From: Tetracentron sinense
Taxonomy: Eukaryota > Streptophyta > Magnoliopsida > Trochodendrales > Trochodendraceae
Length of the DNA stretch: 64,000 nt
Assembly: GCA_015143295.1 (NCBI GenBank)
Contig: CM026570.1
Span: 5,976,047 to 6,040,046, forward strand
Reading direction: 5' to 3'
In this document: in pieces, positions 23,243 to 36,800 of the stretch
Position numbering within the stretch: the stretch's first letter is position 1
How the letters are laid out: the number at the start of each line of letters is the position of its first letter
Notes under the pieces: generated by a model
Told to the model about the DNA's origin: nothing
Databases searched by the model: none
Seen by the model: the letters and a program-made list of their open reading frames with translations, nothing else
Program-made: the position numbers and the translations under genes

Positions 23243-26200
23243 ATGGAGGTTCCAAAGGATCAAATCACTACCCTCCTCGAGCATGGCCTCTACAACTCAG
23301 CTCAAATTCTCGTAACTTCTCTCTCTCTCTCTCTGAATTTTATGTTTGAATCAATTCAAACAGAAAACCTTACTATTTCTACTAATTTATGGATCAACCT
23401 AGGGTTTTTATTTCTTACTTTATGATAGATTTGCAAAATGGATTGAATCACTGTGCTAATCTGAAACGACGAATCCGACAGGGTTGTTTTCTTGTTTCTT
23501 CTGCTACAAATGCTGAAACCAGTCCACAAGTTAAGGCCGAAAACTTGGTAATCATTTTGAGTTTATATAGTTCAATTTGGCCTTATTTGGTAGTTTATGC
23601 TGAGATATTGGTGTATTGTATTATATTTATTCGATTTGAGGACCGATCAATTGCGTTATCTTGTTTTAGGCGCTTCTTGGCGATGCACTGTTTCGTGAAA
23701 AGGAACATCGGAGAGCACTGGTAAGAGTCTATTAGTTATCGTGACTAATAAATGAGTTGTACTCACTTTCAAGCTTTTGTTTTTAATATTTTCACTCTAA
23801 ATGGTTTCTTGTTTTATTTTAATTGTATCATTTTTGGGTGTGTGCGTGGCTGTCCGCACACTGTAAATTTACATTTCGAAGGGTAATTCTATGCCTCACA
23901 ATAGGGAAGATCGTGACTAAGAAAATGGATATAATCATTATAAGTATTTTTGGTATCATATTGGGCAGAGTTGTGGCATTTAATTGCATGTAGTTTAGCT
24001 TTATTTATGTTTTTACGGGCTATAATCAAGATATGCGTTTGTGGGGCGAAGAGAGAGTTAATGGGGTTGTTTAATGCCCACTTGTTCTGGTCTCTTATTG
24101 AATCTACAGGATAAGTTCAACTCCACTTAACTGAATATTTTTAACCTCTATATGAATATTAAAATGAATCTGGTTGTAACTTGGCCGGTTAAATAGACTC
24201 GATTAGTATTGAGTATTATTTTTTTGATTCTATAACTGTTGCAATTTCGTATGAAAATCATTTTAAAAAAAAAACTTGATTGACCTGGTCCTTTTGGATT
24301 TTCAATTCTTGAGTTGTTCAAGTATACTTGTGCTAAGAAGAACCTTCTATGGCATTAATACAGTTGAGAACTTTATTTTTGAGTCATATCATTACTCAGT
24401 GGGTCATTGTCTGTTACAATTTTTGGCGAAGATGGACAGAGCTTCATCTTGCCCTGCGTCCTGGTGTGTGGATACCTTGGAGAATGTCCTGTGGAGTGTC
24501 TATCTAACATACCTTTGTGCTATTATATAGAGTTGGAAGAGTGTGCATTCTAAAGTTTCAGGTACGCTATACCGGATGTAATGGAATTTTTCAAGAGAAT
24601 ATTGTTTGGCAGAAATCTATATTTTTTAGCTCATGAAGCAAATGAACATAAGATTAGTGACAAAATGTTGTCACAATCTTGTGAAAGTCAGTGAAGGGAT
24701 TTTACTGTGACAGTTTGATGCTCTCAATTATGCAATCCTTTTTTAGGATTGATATCCATTGCCTAGTTAGTTTCTATGTTTGTACTGTATTATTCTTGTG
24801 GTTTCGTCATGAAAATATATGTATCTTATATCTGTCTATTTTAGGACCTTAAGTCATTAGCAAGAAATGTCATATACTTTCTAATTTTCTGTTTTCTGAC
24901 AGCATACATACAAGCAAGCCTTGCAGCATTACAAGATTATTCCAAAACAAAATACAACAGCTTCTAGGAGTTCATTATCCACATCAAACAGGTCATCTTC
25001 TCCAAATTCTGTCAACATTTCAGCTATTAATGAAAATGAGGTAGTTTGGATTTACAAATTCTCTATTTATTATTTTTATAATTTTTTTAAAGTTCCACTT
25101 CTCATGGTAAATATTCATATATTATGTTTTCTTCATTTATTTCCATGACAGGTTAAATTCAAAATTGCTCTTTGTCATTGTGCACTGAGTGAGAATCGAG
25201 CTGCCCTTGTTGAGGTTTCTTGTCTAATCCATTCGTCTACTGCGTTTCCTGTCTAATTAATTACTTAGCTGTAAGCTCCATTTGGATGGGTACCTGTTTG
25301 AACTTTGAATGTACAGAATTTAATGTTTATGCATGCTATTGATAAAGTAATTGTGAACGAACCGTCCTCGATAAATATCTCACTGTGATCCCTATATATA
25401 TATATATATATTATTTTTGATGTTTGTTTCATAATAAATTTACTTTTTTTTTCCTCATCTAAATAATTTACTGCTTTTACTTAGAACAATTAAAAGAAAC
25501 TTACATTGGTGCAGCTAATCTCCAGTAGAAAAGATTGGCCCAACATGCTCCCATTCTCTGAAGCTAAAAGAACTGCTATTTCATTCACTTACATTATTTA
25601 TGCTAAAACCTGATATCCACATATTACTAAAGTGCCTAGTCTTGTCTAGGATGAAGGTTAATACCTATGAACCTGGGTCTTCTACGAGGGCCTAAAGGCC
25701 CTAAACAATTATATGCATAGTATCACTTATATTTTGATTGAACTCTTACTGGTATTAGTCATTTCTAGTGTCTTTGATTTAAGATATACTCTTGCTTTGT
25801 TACATTGTACAGATGGAGGGGATTCCAAGCAAAACAAGAACTTTGCATATGAATCTAACAATGGGAAAGCTTTATCGGAATTCTAGACATAATCGTGCTG
25901 CTATTGCTTGTTACAAAGAGTGTTTGAGGTCTGTCAAATTGGATTCTTTGAAGCTACCTTATGTTCATTTGATAACATCACAGATCTTGAATAATTTGAT
26001 CCTTCCTCTTTTATACTATTTCATATTTATGGTTGTTTTGTTCCATTTTCATAGTGGCACAAGAATTTGAAAACTTAAGTGGTATTAACTGCTTTCTATA
26101 AGTCCCCTGAAAAAGTAATTTAAGTTTACTGAAGCATACATACATAGTCTTGTGCTCATTCTCATGCATAGTAACAGAGTTCTTTGATTTTTTTTTTAAA

Positions 26201-29200
26201 AGTCCCAAATAATACGCGACTGTTTCGTCGAACAATTAATTCACGAAGTATTCCTGATTTTTGGAAAAAAAAGGCCATTTTTTCAAAGTGTGTATTATTC
26301 ACGACTTTTTGAAAAAGGTCCCGAATAAATATTTAGTATATGAAATATATTCGTTTATAATTTTCATAATTAGTAATCTTTTTATATTCTTTTCATATCT
26401 TGCCATTTTCCCGATTTATTTTCGATTTTTGCCAAATTTTTTCCTAGATGAACTATGCTCTCATGTAGACAGACAAGTCTGCATTTTCTTGTTTACCAGC
26501 ATGATTATGATCTTTCAAGTAGCATCATTGATGCTGATATTCTTAATTGGTAATAGTTTATAGGCCTTTTGCATTCTTACATTCTTATACCACCCTGTGG
26601 TTCTGGAAATTATCTCATATCTGTTAGAAAACTTTATTCAAGCACCATTTTACATCAAGCAATAGCTGTTCCATTTACTGAAATAAACTCAATAACACTC
26701 TAGACCAGGTTACCAAGTTCGCTACATGCTATAGCGAACCGCGAACCTGAACTGTTTTGTGGTTCGGTTCGGATTGGTTCGTGAAATTGAGCGAACCACA
26801 TAGTGGTTTCAAAACAATCTTAGTTTGTCAATTTTTTTTAATTCAAATTCATTGATATTTTTCTTTAGGTTCAGTAAATTCATACTTTGAGTTCACAAAC
26901 CGTCCATAAAAAAACATTTTATTTTTTATTTTTCAAATAAGTATTTGTAATATATTATTTACATGCTTAAAAGATATATATTTTTATAATATAATATAAT
27001 ATAAAATATATATTTTGTTTTACATGCTGAAGTAGCAAGCTAAGCGAGTGAACTAAACTAAAGAACTTAAGCGAACCGAAAAACGAATTATCTCATCCTA
27101 CCCCTAGCGAACCGGGTTCACTCTAGAGTGGCAAACTGCGAACCCGAATTCGAACCGAGCGAACCAATGAACCAGGTAACATTGCTCTAGACATTTTCAA
27201 GTGGAGTTTTCCTTCCTAACTCCTAACTACAAAATTAAAATTTGGAAACCTCATATACCCACAATAGATTTTTTAGTAATGGCCGTGCGACCAATTTGGA
27301 TCTATGCGATAAATAAAGTTTTCTTCTCCCAGCTATACAATTGTTGGCATATACCAATTGGAGAATAAGGTGATGTAGATTTCTGGGTATTTTATGAAGA
27401 TTGAATGACCTAGAAGTCATTGCTTCAAATATTAGGAATTAACAAACAATTGTGTGGCACGCTGGTGTGCCTTCAAAGGTATCCTTTTTTTTATAGACGA
27501 CATATTTAGATAAAATCCTAACTTAGATGCTGGAGTCTAGTGAACTGTTGTGTGTTGTGCCTAGTAGCGGAAGAATCAATTGATCATTTGCTCTTACATT
27601 TCCCATATGTGATTGCTATTTGGTACTATTTTCTATCCCAACTCGGTGTCACCTGGGTCTTTCTCAATTCTTTCCAGGGCTTCTTATCTTATTGACATTT
27701 GGTCTCGTTGGGGGCTCTATTGGATTCCCTTTGGGCTCTTCTTCCAGGGGCTATACTTTGATCCACTTGGAAAGAGAGGAACATGCGCATTTTTGAGGAC
27801 TCCTCGTTACCTTGTACCAAAGTTAGTTTCAGCATGCGACATTTGGTATTAGAATGGGCGTCACTCGGGGAGAATTTTGAGGAATTGGTTGTTGAGAATC
27901 TCATTACATAAGTGTAGTATGGTGGTACTTGCTTTAGGCATTAGATTCCTTAGCTTTCTACTTTATGTCACTTCTTTTCCTTTTTTAGGTTCACTTTTGT
28001 GAATCTTTTTGCTTTCTTACTTCTTTTCTCTCTATATATATGATGATCTGTCTACCTATAAAAGAAAATGCAAGCCTTAGTTGCTAAATGTTGCAAAGAG
28101 ATTCTCTTTGAAGTGGCAGAGGAGATAAAGAAGGATTTACTAGTTAGGTGGAATTGGTGTGCCACCTGAACGACTATGGGTTGGGTTTCGAAAGACTTAT
28201 ATTCATGGTTGTGGTGGTTTAATAAAGAGTATGGTGTGCTATGGAAAAGGTCATTGGATCCAAGTTCGATACTTCAAGTAGTAGGTGGGATTCTTTGCTT
28301 GTTTTTGGATCAGATTAGCCATTCCGTGGGTAAAGGCACTGGAGTTTGTTTTTGGGAGGATGCTTAGTGCGGTATAGACCGTTGTTGTGACATTTGCCTG
28401 TACTTGTACAAATTAGTCCTTCATAGAGATATCCTTACCGAAGAATAATTTGAAAGAAGAAATGCGGATATCATATGGAATCCATTCTTTGAACTAAATG
28501 TCAAAGATTGAGAGATCGTTGAGTGCCTTCTTCTTCTTGAGAGTTTTGAGTAGAGCTCAAATTAATCTGGACAAGGAGTATCAAAAAGTATGTAAAGGAG
28601 ACCCGTATAGAGCATCTTCAATTCAAGCCTTCTACAATAGTCTTTTTGAGGAGGTTTAGGGCATAGTCAGGGAACTACAATTTGTGATGATTTGGCGAAC
28701 CCCGGTCCTCCCAAAAGTTGAAGCTTTTATTTGGTCAACCATCCTAGATAAGGTTCTCATTGATGATCATCTAAGAAATCGAGATATAATGATCCCATGC
28801 AGGTATCTTGATCCCAACCAAAAGAAGTTAGGAACATCTATTTTGATGGGCGAAATGTCATTTCGGAAAGAAGGGGGAGAGGGGGTTTTATGGAGGGTGA
28901 TGCGTTTTGTGCATTATTGGAGCATATGGAAAGAAAGGATTCACAGAATTTTTGAAGGCACGGAGAGATTACCTTTTGCAGATATGCAGTGACATCGGGA
29001 GGACTCCTCATAACAGGGCCTCCATCCTTGAGGACTTTTCCAGCACTAGGAGTGCTGCTTTTGCACATAATTGGAACCATCTCTTGTTCGCTGTCTTTTG
29101 GGGGGAGCGTTCTCCCTTTCTGCAAATTTTCTAATATTCAATTAATATCATCATATTCAATTAATATATCAATTAAATAATTACATTAGGCAAGATGTGC

Positions 29201-32200
29201 TTTCCATGCAGTTTTTTTTTTCTCGTTGCCTCCTCAATTTGGTGAAAGCTTTCATTATTTGCTGCATATCCATTTTTCTTTTTCTTATTATTAGCACCAG
29301 TCTTTCTTCAGTAGTACTTCGTATATGTTTGGTACTTTGGTTATCTAAGTAACCCAATTCACTAAGTTGTTCTTTTTTCCTATTTTGTGATTTAAAATGA
29401 CTTTCAAGTTCCTTGGACTGGCTATGAGGGCGTTATGGATTTGATGCTCATATTGTGATCTTACTGCTTCCTATATCTTTGGTACTTTGGTTATATCTAA
29501 GTAACCCAATTCATTGCGTTGTTCTTTTTTCCTATTTTATGACTGAAAATGACTTCCGAGTTCCTTGGACTGGCTATAAGTGCCTTTTGGATTTGCATGC
29601 TCATATTGTGAGCTTGCCAGTTCCTGATCACTCCTACTTTGTGGAATAAAATCGGCTGCTTTAACATTTTCATGTTGTTATTGTTCGCCTTCTTATTTAC
29701 TGTTTCTTTTCCCTTTCAGATTTCAGCTTGCTAATAACATATGCATCTTCCATTTCTTGGTGTCCATATGGCAGGCATTGTCCTTACATCATGGAGGCCA
29801 TTACGGCTTTAGCTGAATTAGGAGCTTCTGCCAAGGATATCATTTCATTATTTCCTCAGGTTTGTTGGGGAAGAATTTTGTGTATGATCAATTAACTTTG
29901 GGAGTACTGAATCGAGTCTACTCTTCTCAAATATCTAATATGTGATGTGAAAGTTATGTTCTAATTTATATTCCATGATATCTGAAAAGTTTGTTAGGCC
30001 AAGAGGTGATAGGCAAGACCGCAAGAGTTCACCATAAGGATAAATTATCAGTTGGTCCCGTGCTACATATATTAAGTGCAATCCTTTTTTAAACTGTTGG
30101 TTCCTGTTCAACATAGATTAAGTTTGTAACCTAGATGCAGTCATTTCTCTATCTAAAATGCATAGTCATTTAGCTATATTTTTCTTCAATGGAGGATGAG
30201 CTCTTTACAATCTCATATGGTTTAGATTTCATAACTTTCATCAATTTGTGCAATAACACTTTGAATAGGATAGTTCCATGTTTATTTATTTATATATTTT
30301 TTGAATATGTTGGCTGAACCCACCTTGATTTTTTATTAGCTTGCTTTGGTATAGAATTCTTTTTCCTCTATGATGGCGATGTCTTAACATATGATCTCTC
30401 TCTACATTTGTACAGCTTTCTTTTTGAGTGTTTGAAAAATAAAAATTTAGTTGTTTTATGTTATTAGCTTGAACCTTTTTATTATGGGGCATAAGGCTTT
30501 TTGATGCATGTCTATATCATACTGTTAAATTAGTGGTATTCATTGATGTTTCTGACTGGTAATTCCCAGACACCAAATAGAAGCGGGAGGCCTCCGTTGG
30601 ATCATTTTGATTCTTGCCGTTGGTTGCAGGTAATCACAACATAAATTTAATGTGATTATCTGTTATTATTTGCTATATATTCGCCTTGTGTCGAATTTGC
30701 AGAACTTGTTAATTACTAGGCTCTTTCATTGTTGTTGTTAAGGTAAACTTGTAGAGTTGATGGAATCAACTCTAAGTAGGCATTTTATCCTGTGAGTATA
30801 TCATATAATTTTTTTTAAAGATTATATATTAATGTAACTTGGGGTTCACAAGTGGTTTATTCACTTATGATGGATTTGGTTGCCCCCCCAGACTTGCCAC
30901 ATGTATTCCGCCTACATCTATGGCACCTTCTTCACAGCATCCACCACTGTAATCTGTTGATACTCATCCTATGCTGACCAGATCAAATTCTACAAAAGGT
31001 CTCTTGGTACAGTGTCAGACCCTCCTCCTTTAGAACCCAAGACGTCGAAGACCACCCATCTCCCTTAGAACCCAAGATGTCGAAGTCTGCTCTTCAGCAT
31101 TCAAGCTGGGTTGCCGCCATAGAAGAAGAAATCTCAGATCTACATCAAAACTCAACTTCGGAACTTGTCCCTTGTACAGTCGTACCTCTGATATGAACAT
31201 CATTGGTTGTCGCTGGGTGTATAAAACAAAACTCAAGGTTAATGGGTCAGTTAAGCAGCTGGAGGCCCGCCTGGTTGTGAAAGGGTAGACTCAACAACAC
31301 AGTGTGGACTTTGATGAAACATTTAGTCCAATCATCAAGCCGACCACCACTTGCCTCGTCCTCTCTATTGCCTTGGCTAAGAAATGGAGATTTGCCAATT
31401 GGACATTGAAATGTCTTCTTACACAGCCATCTCAAAGAGCATGTTTTTATGGAACAACCCTTGGGGTTTATAGATCCCTCTTAGCCACAGCATGTTTGTA
31501 TTCTGAAGCATGCCTTATATTACGGCCTTAATCAAAAACTACAAGGGCCTAGTTTGAAAGATTTAGCATGTACCTCCTCCACTTGGGTTCCATAATTGGT
31601 TTATTTACTTATGATGGATTTTAGCATTTCATTTGATTTAAGATGTACCTTACCCTTTTTTCGGTGGCTTTTGGATGCCCTTTTGGATTCCTTGGTTAAT
31701 CTACTTGTTTTAGTGAATTTTGCTTTCTATCAATGTACTCAGATTACAATTTGCTGTTTCTTCTTTTTCCCTTTTTTTGGCCATAAGTTAAATTCACCTA
31801 CTTCTTGACCCAGTGATTCACTCTAGCATCAACAATCAACAACTAAGTTTTGGCTTGCCTCTGGAGTCTCTAAATATTGTACATTGGTGGTGATAAATCT
31901 TGCCACAATCTGAAAACCTGAAAACTTGATTCAACTCAAAAGTCTGTCGGTTCAAGTTTACCTAGTGACTTGCGAATTTTGATAAAACAAAAATACTTAT
32001 CGATATAGATTTGAAAAAAGTTACTAAAAAATTACGAAAATAAACCATAGAAACAATTTAAAACTAAGAATATGTAATATATATATGTATATTATTCTAA
32101 ATTACAATGGAGAGCCAATGTTCTTGTGGATTTCTCTAAGAGAGAGGGGTTGCTTTTCAATAAATCTGATCTCTTTCTCGGTGAAACGATCAGGGCTAAA

Positions 32201-33788
32201 AGGGGATATATATATATATATATATATATGAGTCAGTCTAGGTGTACTCCCTATTCTTACTCCTTGTTTTTACACCCTATCTAAACCGTTATTTAAAAAA
32301 AATCAATGATCTAGATAATGCATTGGTGACACCCTTAACAGAAGCAATATAATTCCATAAACACCCCCTTCTTCCAAAAAAAAACTAAAACATGATCTTC
32401 CACAATCTTGTTCTCTTTCTTTCTTCCCCCAATGTTGCAGGTTCGTCTCTTCTCGGCGGCGACAGACCTCTCCCATCTCTCTGGCAATCTTCAATGACAT
32501 TCTTGACCTCTTGCTGTCCAATCCATTCAGAATGGATTTAAGTGCTACTTTTACAGAAATCACCAAAAGGCTTGAGGATTTGGAAGCATATTCTACCGGC
32601 TTCGGAAGTGACAAAGTTGGGGCAATGAGAGGTGATTATCAATTAGTTACTGGGCTGAAGTTTATTTGGAACAAGGCTATGTGGGTTCAGGCGGATGGGA
32701 TTGATGAGAAACAAATCCAAATGGTAGATCTGATGCATGTGTGAACGATAAGGAAACTTTGGATGGACCGCATGATGGTGGTTTTGCTTCAGCTTGCAAT
32801 GTAGAGGATTTCTTGAGTTTCTGCTATGATACAGTTATTTGTGTTGCTGGTCATTGAACCAAAGAATTCCAAGAGGGCATTGGTAGTTGTTTTAATTGAG
32901 ATGGAGAAGCTCAAGCTTTGCTCTTAGTTATTTGGGTATACATGATCTCCTTCTGCTGAGAGGGTCTGCAGATCTCTTCGTTGCAAAGTGACTCCCTTCT
33001 ATTGAGGAGTATTCATATAGATTATAGTTGTCGGGAAGCTATGTACAAGGTGGGAAGCTCGCTTCCCAGGAAGCTCGTTTCCTAGACTCGTTTCCACTCG
33101 CTTCTCATTTAGTGGTCAAGGGGGTTATGAAGTTACTATTTAAGAAGTAATGGGATAGACCTGAGTCTAAAGCCTACAACATATATCCTAAGCAAGTATC
33201 ATTGAATTGAAACCTAAGACTCTAAGACACCTACTTCTCTACAAATATCTCATATAAAATAAAATTTAAGGTATGATTGGTCATCCTAACATAATGGGAA
33301 TGATGCACTTATATCTATTTCTCGTTTCCTGTTTCCTAAAGAATTTTTGAACTTCGCTTTCCGCTTCTCGCTTTCGCTTCACGACTTGGTAACTATGATA
33401 TAGATAAGCTGTTGAGTAATAGGATTATTGATGTCTTATAGTTAACTAACAGGGCTCAAGGTTGTCTGCAATGCTTGAGTTTGGTGGAGTGCCCGAGGAT
33501 CATTGATGATGGGAGAGGATTATCCAGTAATAAATTTAAATTTAATAATTTGCCGGAGAGATGGGAGAGGGGATCTGTCGTCGCCGCTGGGAAGAGAGAT
33601 GAGAGAGAAGAAAGAATGAGAATGGAGAAGATGAAAACATGCTTATTTGTTTTGTTTTTTTTATAGAAGGTTAATCTTGGAATCATATTATTTCGGTTAA
33701 GGATGACATCTATGCATTATCTAGACCATTGATTTTTTTTAAACAACAGTTTAGATAGGGTGTAAGAATAGGGAGTACCCCAAGACTA

Positions 33789-33823
<35 letters not shown>

Positions 33824-36800
33824 GAAAATTCCCTCAAGAAAATAAAAACATTTGAGTGAATGACTTGCTGAGTTTGGTAGAGTTTCCAGGTTTCTGAGGT
33901 GACTTGGCTGAATCAGCCAAGGCAAACCCAAGTTGCTGCAAACCAAGTTTTAGCCAAAGTATACTCAGAATTTTATCGAGTCAAGTGAGAGTTTTGGGCT
34001 GATTTGAGTTTTAGTACATATTTGTGAGGTTTAATGCATTTTTATTTCATTAGTAGTTTTCCACTTCAGCGGTAGTGTTAATCATTTTTTTTTATGCAGC
34101 GGTATGTCGAGGCCCAGTGTTGCATTGCTTCAAATGATTACAAAGGTAATCTTCATATACAACAGTTTCTATCTCTGTCCCTCTCTGTCTCTCTTTTTTT
34201 GTTGGGGGGGTGGGGGGGGTGGGTCTCATTCCCTCATCAATTGTAAATCTCTTTTTCCTAATACCGTTCTCGTTATTTATACAAAAGGGATTTCAAATGT
34301 TGAAATTTTTTAATTTTAGTTTGAATGACTGCTATTCTGGTTGTAAAATAAAATTAAAAATAGGTAGGAAAAAGAAAAAAAAAAGATAAGAGAATAAGAA
34401 AAGCTGGGACTTTTTACTGTTGAACTATCAAATAATGGAAATCGTTGTCTTGAATACTCAGACGGTTCTTAAGCATTATATTGTTGTCATGTGTTCGCAA
34501 GCAGAGATTGGGACCAAGTACCCAACATTTAATGAGTCCCACTAAGAGATCCACATGGAAAAAGATCAACATGATCGGGTGATTTTGGACCATCTAATTT
34601 TACTTAATCTTTTGGACCATGAAATTTAGTAAAACTGGGAGTCTAAAATTCATATGCCAAATCATCTGACTGTTTAAATTCTGGCCTCAAAAATCTCGTA
34701 GGAGTCCATCCACTGATGGGCCTGGACCACTGTACATGAGTCCAATCGTTGTGTTTAAGGACCTACCTTTAAGGTCTGGGTGCTTGAGAGTCTCAGATAC
34801 GAGATGCTGCCAGTAAATTAGTATAATATTGATAAAACACATGCCGATTCTTTGGTTTCCTATCCTCTTAAACTTTACTCAGTGGATGTAGTTTCCATGG
34901 CATAGATTTTCAATTCTTGATAAATATCGAACTAACTGTTTGAGTTACAATCATAATAATTGATGTTGTTCAGTTCCTTATAGCTTGTATTGGCAGGTGG
35001 TTTGGAGCTCTTCACTGAACTTCTGCAGCGTTTTCCTAACAATGTACACATATTACTGGAAATTGCAAAGGTTAGAAATAGCCACATTGATAAATTTAGC
35101 TTATTTTCCAAACACATTATAATTATTATACACAGTGTAGTCAAGGTGTCGCCTAGGTGACACCTAGGCAGTCGCCTAGGCAGTTTTGGACTGCTACCAT
35201 CTAGGCACCTCTTTAGGCAAGCGGCAGTCACCTGGACCCTTTAATAGTTATTCTGTTTTACAGTTTTATAGCTTATTTACATATAAATATCATTTAAGTG
35301 ATTTTACACTTTACTTTCATTTACTTAAAATATTTATAGGTCAATAAGGTTATACCCCATTTGACTTCTATAAAAATTATTTTAGATCCAAATTCCTGAA
35401 GAATAAAAAGTCAACTTTTTAGTTCAAGAACATCTATTTTTAGCATCTTTTTCAAAATTTCAACTTACAAATACTAAAGTATTTCTCATAATTTAAAATT
35501 TCATAAATTCTATTATAACAAAACATTACTAAAACCCTAAAGTCAGATAAAAAAGACTCATATTTTAGTCTTTAAAAATATTTGGTCAAAAAGTCAACTA
35601 ACAGTTTAGTAGAAAAAGACTTACATTCAAGCTTTACAATACTAAATATTGATGTGCCTAGATTATTGTCAACCCTAGAGGTTTGAATTGTTATGTGTAT
35701 ATATTAATATTATATATATATATTTAACATATTTATATAATTTAATTATTTTTATCGCCTAGGCAACGCCTCGCCTAGCCTCGATTACACTGGTTATACA
35801 TCTCTTTTTGATTCTTGGCTTAATTGTCACAAAACTTATGCTTCATGTTTGTTTTCAATTTGAGTAGGGCTAGACTTTCTCCTACACTTATGGTGTTAGT
35901 ATTTGGCTTTGTCAGTTGTCAATAACTTGTCAACACCTTTATAGTTTAGAAATTATGGGTGTGCTAGATTATGAATTTGTATGTGTGTTCTCATATCTAC
36001 TTATTTCGTTGCACTCCCTTCTGGATATTCTTCTATTCTTGTGTCTCTCGTACTTTTCTCTGCACACTCTAGAGTTTACGTACGTATTCTTTTTTATGGA
36101 AATGGAGATAGTCTTACAATGAAAGAATAAAAAGGAAAAAAAAACATAGTTGAATTCCTATGAATTGAGATGGCCTCCTCACTGCATTATTGGCAAGAAA
36201 ATTAGGTTATAGCAGTTGAGTTTAAACCATTGCAAGAATATAATCCCATACAGTTCAGCAAAGAATCAATAACACTGATAATGCTGCTTATCTTTCATTT
36301 TATACAAATACCTTTAATATAATAAAATCACATCATGGGAACTCTGGAACATCATCAAGGAACAGTGCCAATCCTCCAGGTTTTGTTTGGTAACGAAGTT
36401 AATGTTGCCACGAAAATTTAGTCCACACAAAAGAAAAATGAAAATTCTCCTCAACTTCATTTGTGGGCTTACGTCCACATCAATGTGCCGATGGGTGGCA
36501 GACATGTAATTTAACTCCCTAAATCAGTCCAAGAAACGAAAAAAATATTACACTCAACTAAAATTATGCTGAAAAATTTGAACTTTTAGCTAATCACCCT
36601 TTGAAGAGAGAACAAGAGCCTTCCTTTTGTTCAATCTTAATTGGAGACAAAAGAAGAATGAGAGAGAATTCGTGTTCTTCCTGACACAGTAACTTTATTT
36701 ATACAGTAAAACAATAACAATAATTTCCTTATCATAACCAAAAAGCATACACTTATTCTTAATTAAGCACACTTAAACACCAAGCTATGCATTCTTTTCC

